From NCBI GenBank assembly GCA_902774655.1, contig CACYJD010000001.1, forward strand, positions 1-45,595: a DNA stretch of 45,595 nt, in the 5' to 3' direction. Every line of letters begins with the position of its first letter. Positions within the stretch are counted from its first letter, which is position 1. Shown in pieces: positions 1 through 7,886 of the stretch. Both the position numbers and the translations under genes were made by a program. The notes below the pieces were generated by a model, which saw only the letters and a program-made list of their open reading frames with translations, searched no databases and was not told where the DNA came from. The stretch is from an uncultured Erysipelotrichaceae bacterium. Its GTDB lineage: Bacteria; Bacillota_I; Bacilli_A; RFN20; CAG-826.

Positions 1-11
1 CCTTGCCGCAT
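1..11 (-). CDS. Start of an unidentified gene leaving the window
   Basis: Only the first codons (Met-Arg-Gln) of a minus-strand gene are visible. The start is supported by an AAAGGAG ribosome site eight bases upstream and by a strong promoter at 41-69. The product cannot be named. By position, just beyond the lysis end of the prophage, it could be an integrase, an endolysin or a host gene. Confidence 0.6.
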
Positions 12-40
12 ATTTTTTACTCCTTTTCTGGAATTGAATT

Positions 41-69
41 ATTATATCACATCAGTTTTAGGAAAACAA
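41..69 (-). promoter_or_regulatory. Sigma-A-type promoter of the left-edge gene
   Basis: On the minus strand a TTGTTT -35 box (64-69) and a perfect TATAAT -10 box (41-46) are separated by exactly 17 bases. Transcription would begin near 34, giving a short leader with the AAAGGAG site before the start codon at 11. Confidence 0.7.
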
Positions 70-124
70 GTATCTAAAAGAAATTTTTCTTCCCCTTATT
101 CTCTTTTCGCAGGAATCTATCTGA

Positions 125-199
125 AGCGTGGACGCGGTATAAAACAAAGAGCCACCTAAGAGAACGTCCTCCACCAATATTAAATTTAAAGTCCACGCT
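125..199. repeat. Inverted repeat AGCGTGGAC/GTCCACGCT
   Basis: A perfect 9-base inverted repeat has its arms at 125-133 and 191-199, with 57 bases between them, in the gap between the XRE gene and the left-edge promoter. No T-run follows either arm, so it is not a normal intrinsic terminator. It could be a protein-binding site or a structured transcript end. The rest of 70-209 shows no gene. Confidence 0.5.
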
Positions 200-209
200 A
201 TAGACCTAA

Positions 210-449
210 TTAATCTAAAGAATTCTGATATTCAATCTCTTTAACACGTAATTCATTAATATCCATTTTTAGGACATCTGCTATTTTTACCATTGTTCTG
301 AATGATACAAGCTTTCCAATCCTACCATTTTCAATTCTAGAATAGTGTTGATGACATATTCCTAATTCTGCCGCTACTCGATATTGAGAGTAGCCCAACT
401 GAATTCTCCTTTCACTTAAATAGATTCGTAATTTTTGATATTTCATCAC
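210..449 (-). CDS. XRE-family DNA-binding protein (Cro/CI-like)
   Basis: A 79-residue single-domain helix-turn-helix protein, with SERRIQLGYSQYRVAAELG followed by a recognition helix and SRIENGR, the usual XRE signature. It lies after the late-operon terminator (483-527) and so is transcribed separately. The start is GTG at 449 or ATG at 446, and neither has a clear ribosome site. The region just upstream contains ATTATC-TTC-GATAAT, a likely operator for autoregulation. It may be the prophage repressor or a small host-type regulator. No second repressor is seen elsewhere in the element. Confidence 0.8.
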   Translation of the reverse strand: MMKYQKLRIYLSERRIQLGYSQYRVAAELGICHQHYSRIENGRIGKLVSFRTMVKIADVLKMDINELRVKEIEYQNSLD

Positions 450-461
450 ATATATTTATTC

Positions 462-477
462 AATAATTATCGAAGAT
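462..477. promoter_or_regulatory. Possible operator ATTATC-TTC-GATAAT
   Basis: A short perfect palindrome with a three-base centre sits directly upstream of the XRE gene, in its presumed promoter region. Sites of this size and symmetry are typical operators for Cro/CI-like dimers. The assignment rests on position and symmetry only. Confidence 0.35.
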
Positions 478-482
478 AATCA

Positions 483-527
483 ACAAAAAAATCCCTGCTA
501 CTCACCATTTTGGCTTTCACAGGGATT
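483..527 (-). terminator. Terminator of the phage late operon
   Basis: Arms AATCCCTG (490-497) and CAGGGATT (520-527) form an 8-bp stem that is followed on the minus strand by a run of seven T. It sits three bases beyond the stop codon of the last holin gene and marks the end of the late transcription unit. Confidence 0.85.
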
Positions 528-530
528 AAT

Positions 531-908
531 TTAATTCTTTAGTTTGTAAATAGATGCTTCGATTTGGTTACTTATCCAATTTGATAAATCGCCATAATTA
601 GCAACAATCCAGCTCTTCAACTCTTCCGTCATTTCAGAAAGGATGATGGCTTTCGCTTTATTAAGGGCAACTAGCTGTTCGTCTTTTCCAAAACCACCAC
701 TAGCCTTAAGGCTCTCTACATAAGTTTGGAATGTAGTTCGTACAGCATTCGTCACTATTTCAGTGGCATGAGCGAATAGCTTTTGAGCTTTCTCATCTTT
801 TATCTTGGTGTTTAACCATTGAGTCAGCTTAACACCTAAGAAAGATATCAGAGGCAAGACAATGCAAGTCACCACCGTTGCTAAAACATTTAATAGAATT
901 TGATTCAT
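531..908 (-). CDS. Phage holin, LLH family
   Basis: This 125-residue protein has one N-terminal hydrophobic segment (about residues 5-27) and an amphipathic, coiled-coil-prone body, an arrangement and length typical of LL-H-type phage holins. Holins form membrane lesions at the end of the lytic cycle. The start has an AGGAGG site with good spacing. It is the last gene of the late operon, directly before the terminator. No endolysin gene accompanies it in the window. Family assignment comes from layout and general sequence character, not from a search. Confidence 0.75.
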   Translation of the reverse strand: MNQILLNVLATVVTCIVLPLISFLGVKLTQWLNTKIKDEKAQKLFAHATEIVTNAVRTTFQTYVESLKASGGFGKDEQLVALNKAKAIILSEMTEELKSWIVANYGDLSNWISNQIEASIYKLKN

Positions 909-919
909 ATTGGTTCCTC

Positions 920-1189
920 CTATTTATGAGCTTGTTTATTTATGTGGTCCTCAATTTCAGTAATTGCTACTGTGACTGGACCATCGCATCCTTGTTCTTT
1001 TAGTCCTTTTAGACACGCTAGGACACCTTTGGTGAGAATTGATTGTTCTTCCTTAATCTCTCGGATTTCAACGTCATTCTTGTCTCTTTTCATTAACCAT
1101 TTGAAAAAGCCAAATAGAATTCCAAAGATGACACCTAAGGCAGTAATAACTGATGCGGTTGTGATGATGATTTCAACTACGTGGCTCAT
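920..1189 (-). CDS. Small phage membrane protein, holin-like
   Basis: An 89-residue protein with one N-terminal transmembrane segment (about residues 7-31), then charged helices and the motif ILTKGVLACLKGLKEQGCDG. Short proteins of this design sit next to holins in many Firmicutes siphophages and are annotated as holin or holin-associated. The start follows GGAGGAAGAATC and overlaps the upstream gene by 4 bases, so translation is probably coupled. It may be a second holin or an antiholin for the LLH holin downstream. The sequence cannot decide between them. Confidence 0.65.
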   Translation of the reverse strand: MSHVVEIIITTASVITALGVIFGILFGFFKWLMKRDKNDVEIREIKEEQSILTKGVLACLKGLKEQGCDGPVTVAITEIEDHINKQAHK

Positions 1190-1794
1190 GATTCTTCCTC
1201 CTTATAGAGCGAAAGCAAGTAAGAAAAAATCTCCTTTAGTTTTGGGAGATGTTCTTCTATGTTCAATTTTGTTTTAAGGTCTTTGGCGAGTTCATAGTTC
1301 TCTTTTGAGAAATAATATTCAAACTTACCTGTTTCCTTATAGTGCCTAATAAGTGATTCGACTCGGTATAAATGGTAAAGGCTCTTCTCTTCTTTATAGT
1401 TTTCAAGTCTGATTCCAAAGTATGCAATCAAGCGATAGAGCCAATCTTTGAAGTGCCTTTTAAAGTCAATATAAAGGAATTCATCTATATTGTCTTTAAT
1501 CGATTCATCGACATAAACGAGATTCTCTTTTGCGAGCAAAGTGTTATCAAGCCAGCAAAGGAAATACGTAAGACATCCATTATCGAAATTTTTAAGCCTT
1601 TCAAAATAGCTTCTACCAAAGGTAAAGAAGTCACAATCATCTGTTTTAACTACGTTGCAGCTATCATAGCCGTCAATAACGACTGTAAAGTCTTTATCAC
1701 TCTCGTCTTCGCTTAAGCCAAATATGGATGAGCCACATCTATAGCAGAGAAGGACTTTGTTTGGTGAAAATAACTTATCTAATAACTCTTGCAT
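1186..1794 (-). CDS. RlaP/MNT-like nucleotidyltransferase
   Basis: A 202-residue protein with the polymerase-beta-superfamily signature near its N-terminus: GSSIFG at residues 21-26 and the acidic pair D33/D35 in ESDKDF. The C-terminal half (KSLYHLYRVESLIRHYKETG) resembles RlaP-type nucleotidyltransferases, which are associated with RNA repair and modification. I chose the ATG at 1794 because a GGGGG stretch lies upstream; an earlier ATG at 1827 has no ribosome site and would overlap the fibre gene. A third acidic residue cannot be assigned by eye. It lies between the fibre gene and the holins, which is unusual for such an enzyme. Its target is unknown. Confidence 0.65.
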   Translation of the reverse strand: MQELLDKLFSPNKVLLCYRCGSSIFGLSEDESDKDFTVVIDGYDSCNVVKTDDCDFFTFGRSYFERLKNFDNGCLTYFLCWLDNTLLAKENLVYVDESIKDNIDEFLYIDFKRHFKDWLYRLIAYFGIRLENYKEEKSLYHLYRVESLIRHYKETGKFEYYFSKENYELAKDLKTKLNIEEHLPKLKEIFSYLLSLYKEEES

Positions 1795-2551
1795 ATTTTG
1801 GTTGGTTCCCCCTTGAATCTTCGACATAAAGTTTGCTGCTAGTTAATTGACATGAAAGCGTGCAGTCTTGACCGTTATAACGATAATGGACGATACCGCC
1901 ACTACCACCAACTGAAGCACCGCAGAATATGACATTAGTGCCACCTACATAAAGAGAGATGATTCCGTCATATGCATTTGATGTTGTAATTCCATCAAAA
2001 ACATAACAATGTCCATAGGACAAAGTAGACCAGCCATCGTAAACAGGACCATAACGCGAACTAGCTTCACTTAAAACTGCTGTTCCTTTTTCATTTATTT
2101 TTGTTTGATCATTTTTAATTGAAGGTGGGTCATAGGTTGAATCTAATGTTATCGAGGTTGATGTTTTTGTGTATCTACAGAGCGGGAACTCATAAATGAG
2201 GCCACCATTCATCAAGTCGTTTTGAGTAAGAGTTGGATAAGCAGAACTGGCTTCTTTTTTCTCTAAAGTAATCGTGTTATTACCTAGGTCAATCTTGATG
2301 ATTACATAGCCATAAGCAGAGCCATCTAAAGAGACAGAAATCTTGGTACCACTTTCAACATAAATTCTTCTTCCATAAACCTGAACATATCCGTTTTGAA
2401 ATGAAATATAGTTATTACTGACAGATGCCTGACATCTACCTAAAATGCCATAAAAAATGCCGTTCACACCACTCGTTAAGAAGTGATTAATGTCGGCATC
2501 CATTTTGCTAGATACTGAAGCTGCATCAAATGTGATTTTTTGAATAGCCAT
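1775..2551 (-). CDS. Tail fibre or receptor-binding protein
   Basis: A 258-residue, Gly/Ser/Tyr-rich beta-type protein. The N-terminus (MAIQKITFDAASVSSKMDAD) looks like a baseplate-docking segment, and the C-terminal part is rich in short beta strands, as in phage receptor-binding heads. Its place directly after the tail-tip protein and before lysis genes is the classic position of the adsorption protein. It has a good AGGAGG site and shares bases with the end of the upstream gene. Its receptor cannot be inferred, and no enzymatic motif is visible. Confidence 0.65.
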   Translation of the reverse strand: MAIQKITFDAASVSSKMDADINHFLTSGVNGIFYGILGRCQASVSNNYISFQNGYVQVYGRRIYVESGTKISVSLDGSAYGYVIIKIDLGNNTITLEKKEASSAYPTLTQNDLMNGGLIYEFPLCRYTKTSTSITLDSTYDPPSIKNDQTKINEKGTAVLSEASSRYGPVYDGWSTLSYGHCYVFDGITTSNAYDGIISLYVGGTNVIFCGASVGGSGGIVHYRYNGQDCTLSCQLTSSKLYVEDSRGNQPKYARVIR

Positions 2552-3615
2552 TAGGTTGACCTCCTATCGATTAATTTGAGCTTATCTGTCAAAGACAGAC
2601 GATATTCACCAAGTGTTATTTTGGCGATATTAAAAGTCCCTTTGAATTCCACCTTTGAGACGATGGTTTCGTAGGTTTTACTTTCGGTAATAAAAACCAC
2701 TATTGCACCGACTTTTAAGTCCTTTAACGCTTCAATCTTGTTTGTGATAAAAGAAAAGTTAAAAGTGATTGTATGTTCTAAGGAAGAATCGACCAGTGCT
2801 TTGGTGGCTTTGGTAAGTAAGGAATCATAGTCTTTATCCCCATAGAACTCATACTTCATTTTGACCTTCTGAATTCTTTTTAATGCTGGAGCGGTTGTAA
2901 CCACTTGGCCATCATTAGTTAGGTAATAAACGACTTGATTTGTATGCTGCGTATTTTCAGCTTTTGGAATGTAATAAACTTTGTTTAAGCTTATCTCGTT
3001 GGTGTCATTGACATTGAGTTCAGTAATCGTACCTAGATTAGATTTCATTGTGATTCCAATCTTTGCAGAAACCACTTTAATTCTTATCTTTGAAAACTTG
3101 CCATTTGCGAGCACCACTTCATACTCAAGTCTGATGCCATACGTTTTAGAGAACTCTTCCACTAAATCGAGGATGTTCTCTTTGGTATCAGCTTCATATT
3201 TTAGGTTGCAGTTTTTCACCACTTCGATAGCGGTTTCTAAATAGGAAACGTTTTGATAAGTGTCGCCTGAGTACTTAAACGTGTTATTGATTAGGTTCAC
3301 GATAAACTGGGCAGAATTACCGCTAAAGGTCGTTGGTAAAGGCACATCAACATCGAGCAAAGATAGATAATCCTTTGTCTCTACTTTTGTTTGAGCCTTA
3401 TCATCGGTCTTGATTGAAGTGATTATTCCAACATAGGGATATCCTTTATCTTTTACGATGAGTAAGTCGCCTATTTTAGCGTTTAAACTTTGTTTATTTA
3501 CTGTGAATTTGCTCTTTTGAGGAATAAGAGCATCTAAAATGATGTCAAAGTCATCAGTGGCATAAGCATGGTCTATTACTTCGAAGTTTTGTTCGTTTAA
3601 AAAGATTAAATGCAT
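2551..3615 (-). CDS. Siphophage tail-tip (Tal/gp37-like) protein
   Basis: A 354-residue structural protein following the distal tail protein, with the strand-rich content and motif order (SFTVN-type beta strands, then a long domain beginning SLLDVDVPLPTTFSG) seen in the tail-associated lysin or Gp37-like baseplate-hub family. It is short compared with Tal proteins that carry a C-terminal peptidase, and I see no peptidase motif, so it probably serves only as the hub that closes the tail. GGAGG precedes the ATG by four bases. The assignment rests on position, size and general resemblance. Confidence 0.65.
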   Translation of the reverse strand: MHLIFLNEQNFEVIDHAYATDDFDIILDALIPQKSKFTVNKQSLNAKIGDLLIVKDKGYPYVGIITSIKTDDKAQTKVETKDYLSLLDVDVPLPTTFSGNSAQFIVNLINNTFKYSGDTYQNVSYLETAIEVVKNCNLKYEADTKENILDLVEEFSKTYGIRLEYEVVLANGKFSKIRIKVVSAKIGITMKSNLGTITELNVNDTNEISLNKVYYIPKAENTQHTNQVVYYLTNDGQVVTTAPALKRIQKVKMKYEFYGDKDYDSLLTKATKALVDSSLEHTITFNFSFITNKIEALKDLKVGAIVVFITESKTYETIVSKVEFKGTFNIAKITLGEYRLSLTDKLKLIDRRST

Positions 3616-3623
3616 ATGACCTC

Positions 3624-4454
3624 CTAATGAGCGATGTACTCTTCTTTATAAGCAATCTCACATGTAGCCTCTTCTCTAACACCAGGATCAAAAAAGATCT
3701 CACTTTCACCCGGAGGGAGAAATAAAAAGTTATCACATGAGAAGTCTTGCTTGTCATAGTAGTCAATTTCCTCTCCACCATAGATAAGCTTGATGTATTG
3801 GTTTACAGGGTCAGAGGATATCTCGATTAAAGGTTCATCACGTTCATCGACTAATAGTCGAAGGGTCTGAACATCTACACCATTTTTTCTGATGATGACT
3901 CTAGGGTTATAGCAGTTTCCATAAAGTCTAATGAGTAAAGGAACATTTCTAGGCGAATCGTTATAAACAGTTACTTTTCCGTTAAAGCTAATCGCATAGA
4001 CATATGGGTATTCATACGAGTAGACCTTACCACCACCCGTATCGGTAACATCGATGTGAGCGGACTTATTTACTAACCATAAGGAAAGGCAATCAATCTT
4101 TACTTGAGTCTTTAATACTCCCTGCTCTAATTGAGTCTTTGAAGATGACTTAACATTTACAAAGCAGTACTTCTTTCCTGCATCAGTTTCATAGAAGAGT
4201 CGCATCTCTTTACTTTTTGTAAGAAACTCTCTCCAACGAGTAAAGCCCTGATAACCATCGATGAAATCTAAAGTGAAATCAATGGTCCTTTGAGGGATGG
4301 TTCTTTTAGTCTCAACAAAGCGAGCGTTAAAGTCTTCATATTCGATTTCAAACTCAAAGCCTAAACCGTCGAGCTCCTCAATAACACAGTTATGCGTGTA
4401 ATCGAAATAGAAGGTGCTACCAACTTCATTAACAAGATAAAATCTACGTCTCAT
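3624..4454 (-). CDS. Distal tail protein (Dit-like)
   Basis: A 276-residue phage tail family protein. The early RRRFYLVNEVGSTFYFDY, the central PQRTIDFTLDFIDGYQGF and the run FLTKSKEMRLFYETD match the SPP1 gp19.1/Dit type, which forms the hexameric hub between the tail tube and the adsorption apparatus. It starts in a TAATG overlap with the tape measure stop codon, with GGAGG supplied by the end of that gene. The order tape measure, Dit, Tal, fibre is standard. Confidence 0.8.
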   Translation of the reverse strand: MRRRFYLVNEVGSTFYFDYTHNCVIEELDGLGFEFEIEYEDFNARFVETKRTIPQRTIDFTLDFIDGYQGFTRWREFLTKSKEMRLFYETDAGKKYCFVNVKSSSKTQLEQGVLKTQVKIDCLSLWLVNKSAHIDVTDTGGGKVYSYEYPYVYAISFNGKVTVYNDSPRNVPLLIRLYGNCYNPRVIIRKNGVDVQTLRLLVDERDEPLIEISSDPVNQYIKLIYGGEEIDYYDKQDFSCDNFLFLPPGESEIFFDPGVREEATCEIAYKEEYIAH

Positions 4455-6748
4455 TAGTAGGCACCTCCTAATGCTGTATTGATTGAATCAATATCAACAT
4501 CACCGCTTGTGTTAATGGTGACATTGTTTGTGGTTGTCGAATGGTCATCATTCATATATGAATTACTGGTCGATTTGACAGTATTTTCAGCATCAAAGTC
4601 ACCTGTGCCGAACATCTTTCCAATGAGCTTAACTAGCCATCCAACAGTATGGTCGAGAATCCATTTAACCGCAGAGATGATCGCATTGAGGATATCTAAG
4701 ATAGGCTTAAGGATTTGGAATAAGATTTGAAGGACAGGAACAATGACTGCTTTAATGACATTGCCGATAATCACTAAGATTGGCGAAATCGCTTCAACAA
4801 TTGTGAAAATGACATCGAGAATATCCATGATTGGCGTTAAGAACGTCTCAATTAATGGAAGAAGAATCTCGAATAACTCCGCAATTACTTCAATAATCCC
4901 ACTGATAAATTCAATTAATGGTTCAAGGATTGCGAGAATAATCTCTAGGATTGGCTCCAAGATATCAATGATGATGTCTAATAAGACAACCACCACTTTG
5001 ATTACTTCGCTTAAGATATCGACGATGACATTAATGATTTCAATAAGGATGTTTAAGATTCCATCTACAAGCTCAATAATGACATCGATAATTTGAACCA
5101 CTAATTTGATGACAAGTTGAATGATTCTAGCTACTACCTGCAAGATTTTAGCAATCAATTGAGTAATAGGAATTAAAACCGTCGTTAGCATCTCGAGGAT
5201 TCTAGTAATAGGTTCGATGAGGCTCTCAAGTAGTTTTACTACTTCATCAAGCACCATCATGGCCACATCTAAAACGCCATCGATGATTTTAACTAAGACA
5301 TCAATGATTTGATTAATAACGTTCATCAATATGTCGAGGATAGGTTTTAACTTCTCGATAATCTTACCGACAAGCTCCACGATTTTATCGATGAGTTGTT
5401 TAACTATATCTAAGAGTCTCTTTAATAGAGCTCTAAAGTTTTCATTTTGAAGAAGAAGCACCGCAATGATGCCGATAATAAGAGCCCATGGACCTGCTTT
5501 AGCTACGGCACCTAAAACTTTAGTGGCACCACCTAATGCAGACACGGCCTCTTTAAGTTTTCCAACTAATCCAATAACTTTAGCCACTATAGTTAGCACT
5601 GGCCCTATTGCGGTAAGTACTCCACCGATAACTCCTATAACAACCTTTAATCCAGATGACATCTCTTTCCATTTTTGGATGAGTTCTTTCACCTTAGGAA
5701 TAACGGTGTCCTTTAGAAAGTTAACGATTTTAGTGATGACCGGGGCTAATGCTGTAGCAAGTTCAGTTCTTAAAGAGAGGAACGCTTGCTTGAGTGCGTA
5801 GATTTCGTTACCGAGCTTACCAGTAGTCTCTGCATCTTCTTCGGAGACAATACCAACTTTTTCCGCTTCTTCCATCCATGCTTCAAGCTCATCTTCTGAT
5901 GCACTTAAAACAGGGTTTAAAAGGGTGCCAAGCTTATCGCCAAAGAATTGATTCGCTAAAGCGGTTCTAGTAGCAGCATCTTCCACTCCTGCTATAGCAC
6001 TGCGGATTTTCTTGAAAGCTGCTTCTGCATCAAGACCAGCAAGATCATCCATTGTTAAACCGATTTTGGATAACTGCTCAGAGACATCATCTCCATTAGC
6101 AATTTGTCCTAAAAGGTTATTAATCTTTTGGAATGCTTTATCTAGATATTGGGTTTCACTACCAAGTTGTTTGGCGGCATATTCCCATTTTTGAAGAGCC
6201 TCTAATCCGACACCTAACTGCTTGGCAGTATCAGCCATTTGATTGACTGTTTCAGTGGTCTTTAATGCTAAAGTGGATAAAGCAGTAACAGCTGCAGTTA
6301 CTGGGGCCGTGATGTATTTAGTCATCGCACCACCAATGGCGGACAACTTATTAACATCGATTTTCCCTAAAGCAGATATTTTGCTATCTGTTTGCTTTAA
6401 CTCTTCATTTAGCTTTGCTACTTCTGCCTCAGTATATTGGACAGCACGTTGCATTTTCTTGAATTCTTGCTCACTTACTGTGCCGAGTTTGACACCTTCT
6501 TTAGCAAGTTCAAGTTGTTTCTTTTGCTCTTCTAACTTTTTCTTAGTGGTCTCTAAGATGCCGTTAAGCTTATCTTGTTTTTGCTTCCACAAGTCGACGT
6601 TAGAAGAATCGTATTTTAAGTTTTTATTAATTGCAGCTAGGTCTCTTTGTTGCTCTTTAAGGTCAGAATTGAGGGATTTGATAGAAGACTCAAGTTCCGT
6701 TGTATCAAGACCGAGCTTAATATTTAGACCTTTAATTGCTTCTGCCAT
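4454..6748 (-). CDS. Phage tail tape measure protein
   Basis: A 764-residue protein with a coiled-coil N-terminus (about residues 20-130: alternating Lys/Glu/Gln with KLEEQKKQLELAKEG), a middle region typical of phage minor tail/tape measure proteins (EALQKWEYAAKQLGS, LLNPVL), and a very long hydrophobic Ile/Leu/Val-rich stretch (about 365-700). Tape measure proteins fix tail length and help DNA entry through the membrane. I chose the ATG at 6748 with GGAGG eight bases upstream, in place of a GTG at 6757 that lies within the ribosome site. The gene immediately follows the gpG/gpGT frameshift pair, as expected. The hydrophobic tract is unusually regular (see findings). Confidence 0.9.
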   Translation of the reverse strand: MAEAIKGLNIKLGLDTTELESSIKSLNSDLKEQQRDLAAINKNLKYDSSNVDLWKQKQDKLNGILETTKKKLEEQKKQLELAKEGVKLGTVSEQEFKKMQRAVQYTEAEVAKLNEELKQTDSKISALGKIDVNKLSAIGGAMTKYITAPVTAAVTALSTLALKTTETVNQMADTAKQLGVGLEALQKWEYAAKQLGSETQYLDKAFQKINNLLGQIANGDDVSEQLSKIGLTMDDLAGLDAEAAFKKIRSAIAGVEDAATRTALANQFFGDKLGTLLNPVLSASEDELEAWMEEAEKVGIVSEEDAETTGKLGNEIYALKQAFLSLRTELATALAPVITKIVNFLKDTVIPKVKELIQKWKEMSSGLKVVIGVIGGVLTAIGPVLTIVAKVIGLVGKLKEAVSALGGATKVLGAVAKAGPWALIIGIIAVLLLQNENFRALLKRLLDIVKQLIDKIVELVGKIIEKLKPILDILMNVINQIIDVLVKIIDGVLDVAMMVLDEVVKLLESLIEPITRILEMLTTVLIPITQLIAKILQVVARIIQLVIKLVVQIIDVIIELVDGILNILIEIINVIVDILSEVIKVVVVLLDIIIDILEPILEIILAILEPLIEFISGIIEVIAELFEILLPLIETFLTPIMDILDVIFTIVEAISPILVIIGNVIKAVIVPVLQILFQILKPILDILNAIISAVKWILDHTVGWLVKLIGKMFGTGDFDAENTVKSTSNSYMNDDHSTTTNNVTINTSGDVDIDSINTALGGAY

Positions 6749-6761
6749 CACCCTCACCTCC

Positions 6762-7303
6762 TTAACCTAAAAAGGCATCAATATCTGCCTGAGTTGCTTG
6801 TCTAGAACCACCTTCTTCATAGATGGATTTTTGCAATTTGACTATGTCAAGATAGGTCCTAATGTCAAAGAATTCCGCATCACGAATCGGGATTCCTAAT
6901 TGAGCCAAGTTGAAAATTATGTTTGCCGTGATGTTTCCTCTTGGCCTTATGGTTTTGGGGCCAAATCAGTCCCTTCGGAATTTTTCTTCATTTCCCCTAA
7001 AAGTTCGCCAATGGTATTAGCAAGATTTGTGAGTTCTTCAACGTTAGATAAAACGCTAAAGTCGAAGAGTTGAAGGAAACGGTCATACGATTCATTAAAG
7101 AAAGGTTTATGTAAGACATAGACCAACCTAAAAAGGACATCGATAAACTTACCGACATCGTTTCTGTTTTCGCTGATCGCTTTATCTAACTTTTCGACAT
7201 CATCAAATAGTTCAGTACCAAAGACGTTTCTATAAGAAATGATGGTAAAAAGGGAAGAAGCTAATCTGAACTCCTTCCCATTGAGTTTAACTGTGCGTTC
7301 CAT
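6762..7303 (-). CDS. Tail assembly chaperone gpGT, -1 frameshift product
   Basis: Ribosomes that slip back one base at C-CCA-AAA (6953-6959) leave the gpG frame and read ACC-ATA-AGG and onward for about 62 more codons, stopping at TAA (6762-6764) just before the tape measure ribosome site. The joined product has about 180 residues and ends DIDAFLG. The extension has an ordinary protein composition (FNLAQLGIPIRDAEFFDIRT) and no ATG start of its own. In lambda-like phages gpGT links the tail tube protein to the tape measure during assembly. This gene pair fits that arrangement exactly. Confidence 0.85.
6947..7303 (-). CDS. Tail assembly chaperone gpG
   Basis: A 118-residue protein with KEFRLASSLFTIISYRNVFG near the start, a pattern seen in Firmicutes phage tail assembly chaperones that follow the major tail protein. 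It ends with a TAA only two codons after the slippery heptamer. gpG is the common, unshifted form and is not part of the finished virion. The start has GGAGTAGAGC before the ATG. Its position between the major tail protein and the tape measure is diagnostic. Confidence 0.85.
   Translation of the reverse strand: MERTVKLNGKEFRLASSLFTIISYRNVFGTELFDDVEKLDKAISENRNDVGKFIDVLFRLVYVLHKPFFNESYDRFLQLFDFSVLSNVEELTNLANTIGELLGEMKKNSEGTDLAPKP
6953..6959 (-). other. Programmed -1 frameshift site CCCAAAA
   Basis: In the gpG frame the codons read GCC-CCA-AAA-CCA-TAA, so the heptamer C-CCA-AAA fits the X-XXY-YYZ rule, and both tRNAs can re-pair after slipping back one base. The -1 frame is open for about 62 codons while the 0 frame stops within two codons. 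I did not find a decisive downstream pseudoknot by eye. Confidence 0.85.
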
Positions 7304-7313
7304 GCTCTACTCC

Positions 7314-7886
7314 TTACTCAGGGATTTCTGGAATCACTGGAGCGGTAGTTAAGAAGTTTGTGTAGTTACTATCACCTTTAGCACAGACACAGTTAGTGAT
7401 TAAATCATCGCCAACTTCGATTGGTCTAGCTGTAATGTTAAGAGTAACTGAGTTAGCTTCAATGCTATCCGCTTTTGATTTGGTTGCCTCAGCAATTGGG
7501 GTAACACTACATAAGTAGTACCAGACTCTTCTTGCTTTAGCATCACCTTGGAATTCAAAACCTAAGGCAAAGGTCACTACTGGTGCGTTAGCGATTTCCA
7601 CTAAGTTACCATTCGCAAGTCTCTTATAGCCTAAAACTGCAGTTTTGAAATCGTCAGGGATTTCTGTGAATTTAAGTGTTAAGGTTCTACCTGCATTTTG
7701 GACTAATGATGCGTATAAAGTATCATCAGCATAAACATTGGTAGATCCACCCACTACTTCACTCGAGAACTCTTGAGCTCCCGGTAATGCGACTGGAGTA
7801 TCAAAGCTCCAGTTACCATTATTGTCTTGAGTGGCAATTGAATAATGGACGTTACGTAATCCGAACGTGATTTTGTTATTTGGCAT
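7314..7886 (-). CDS. Major tail (tube) protein
   Basis: A 190-residue protein with the features of Firmicutes siphophage major tail proteins: a start such as NKITFGLRNVHYSIA, central ADDTLYASL and VLGYK, and a C-terminal SVTLNITARPI strand before a short tail. It polymerises into the tail tube. The ATG at 7886 was chosen because GGAGG lies nine bases before it; an upstream in-frame ATG would read through the end of the previous gene. It follows the tail completion protein with an 11-base overlap. Confidence 0.85.
   Translation of the reverse strand: MPNNKITFGLRNVHYSIATQDNNGNWSFDTPVALPGAQEFSSEVVGGSTNVYADDTLYASLVQNAGRTLTLKFTEIPDDFKTAVLGYKRLANGNLVEIANAPVVTFALGFEFQGDAKARRVWYYLCSVTPIAEATKSKADSIEANSVTLNITARPIEVGDDLITNCVCAKGDSNYTNFLTTAPVIPEIPE

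Noticed and set aside
4743..5096. Plus-strand frames opposite the tape measure gene
   Set aside because: They are the complement of the repetitive hydrophobic tract, with the low-complexity Ile/Ser/Thr composition expected of a shadow frame.
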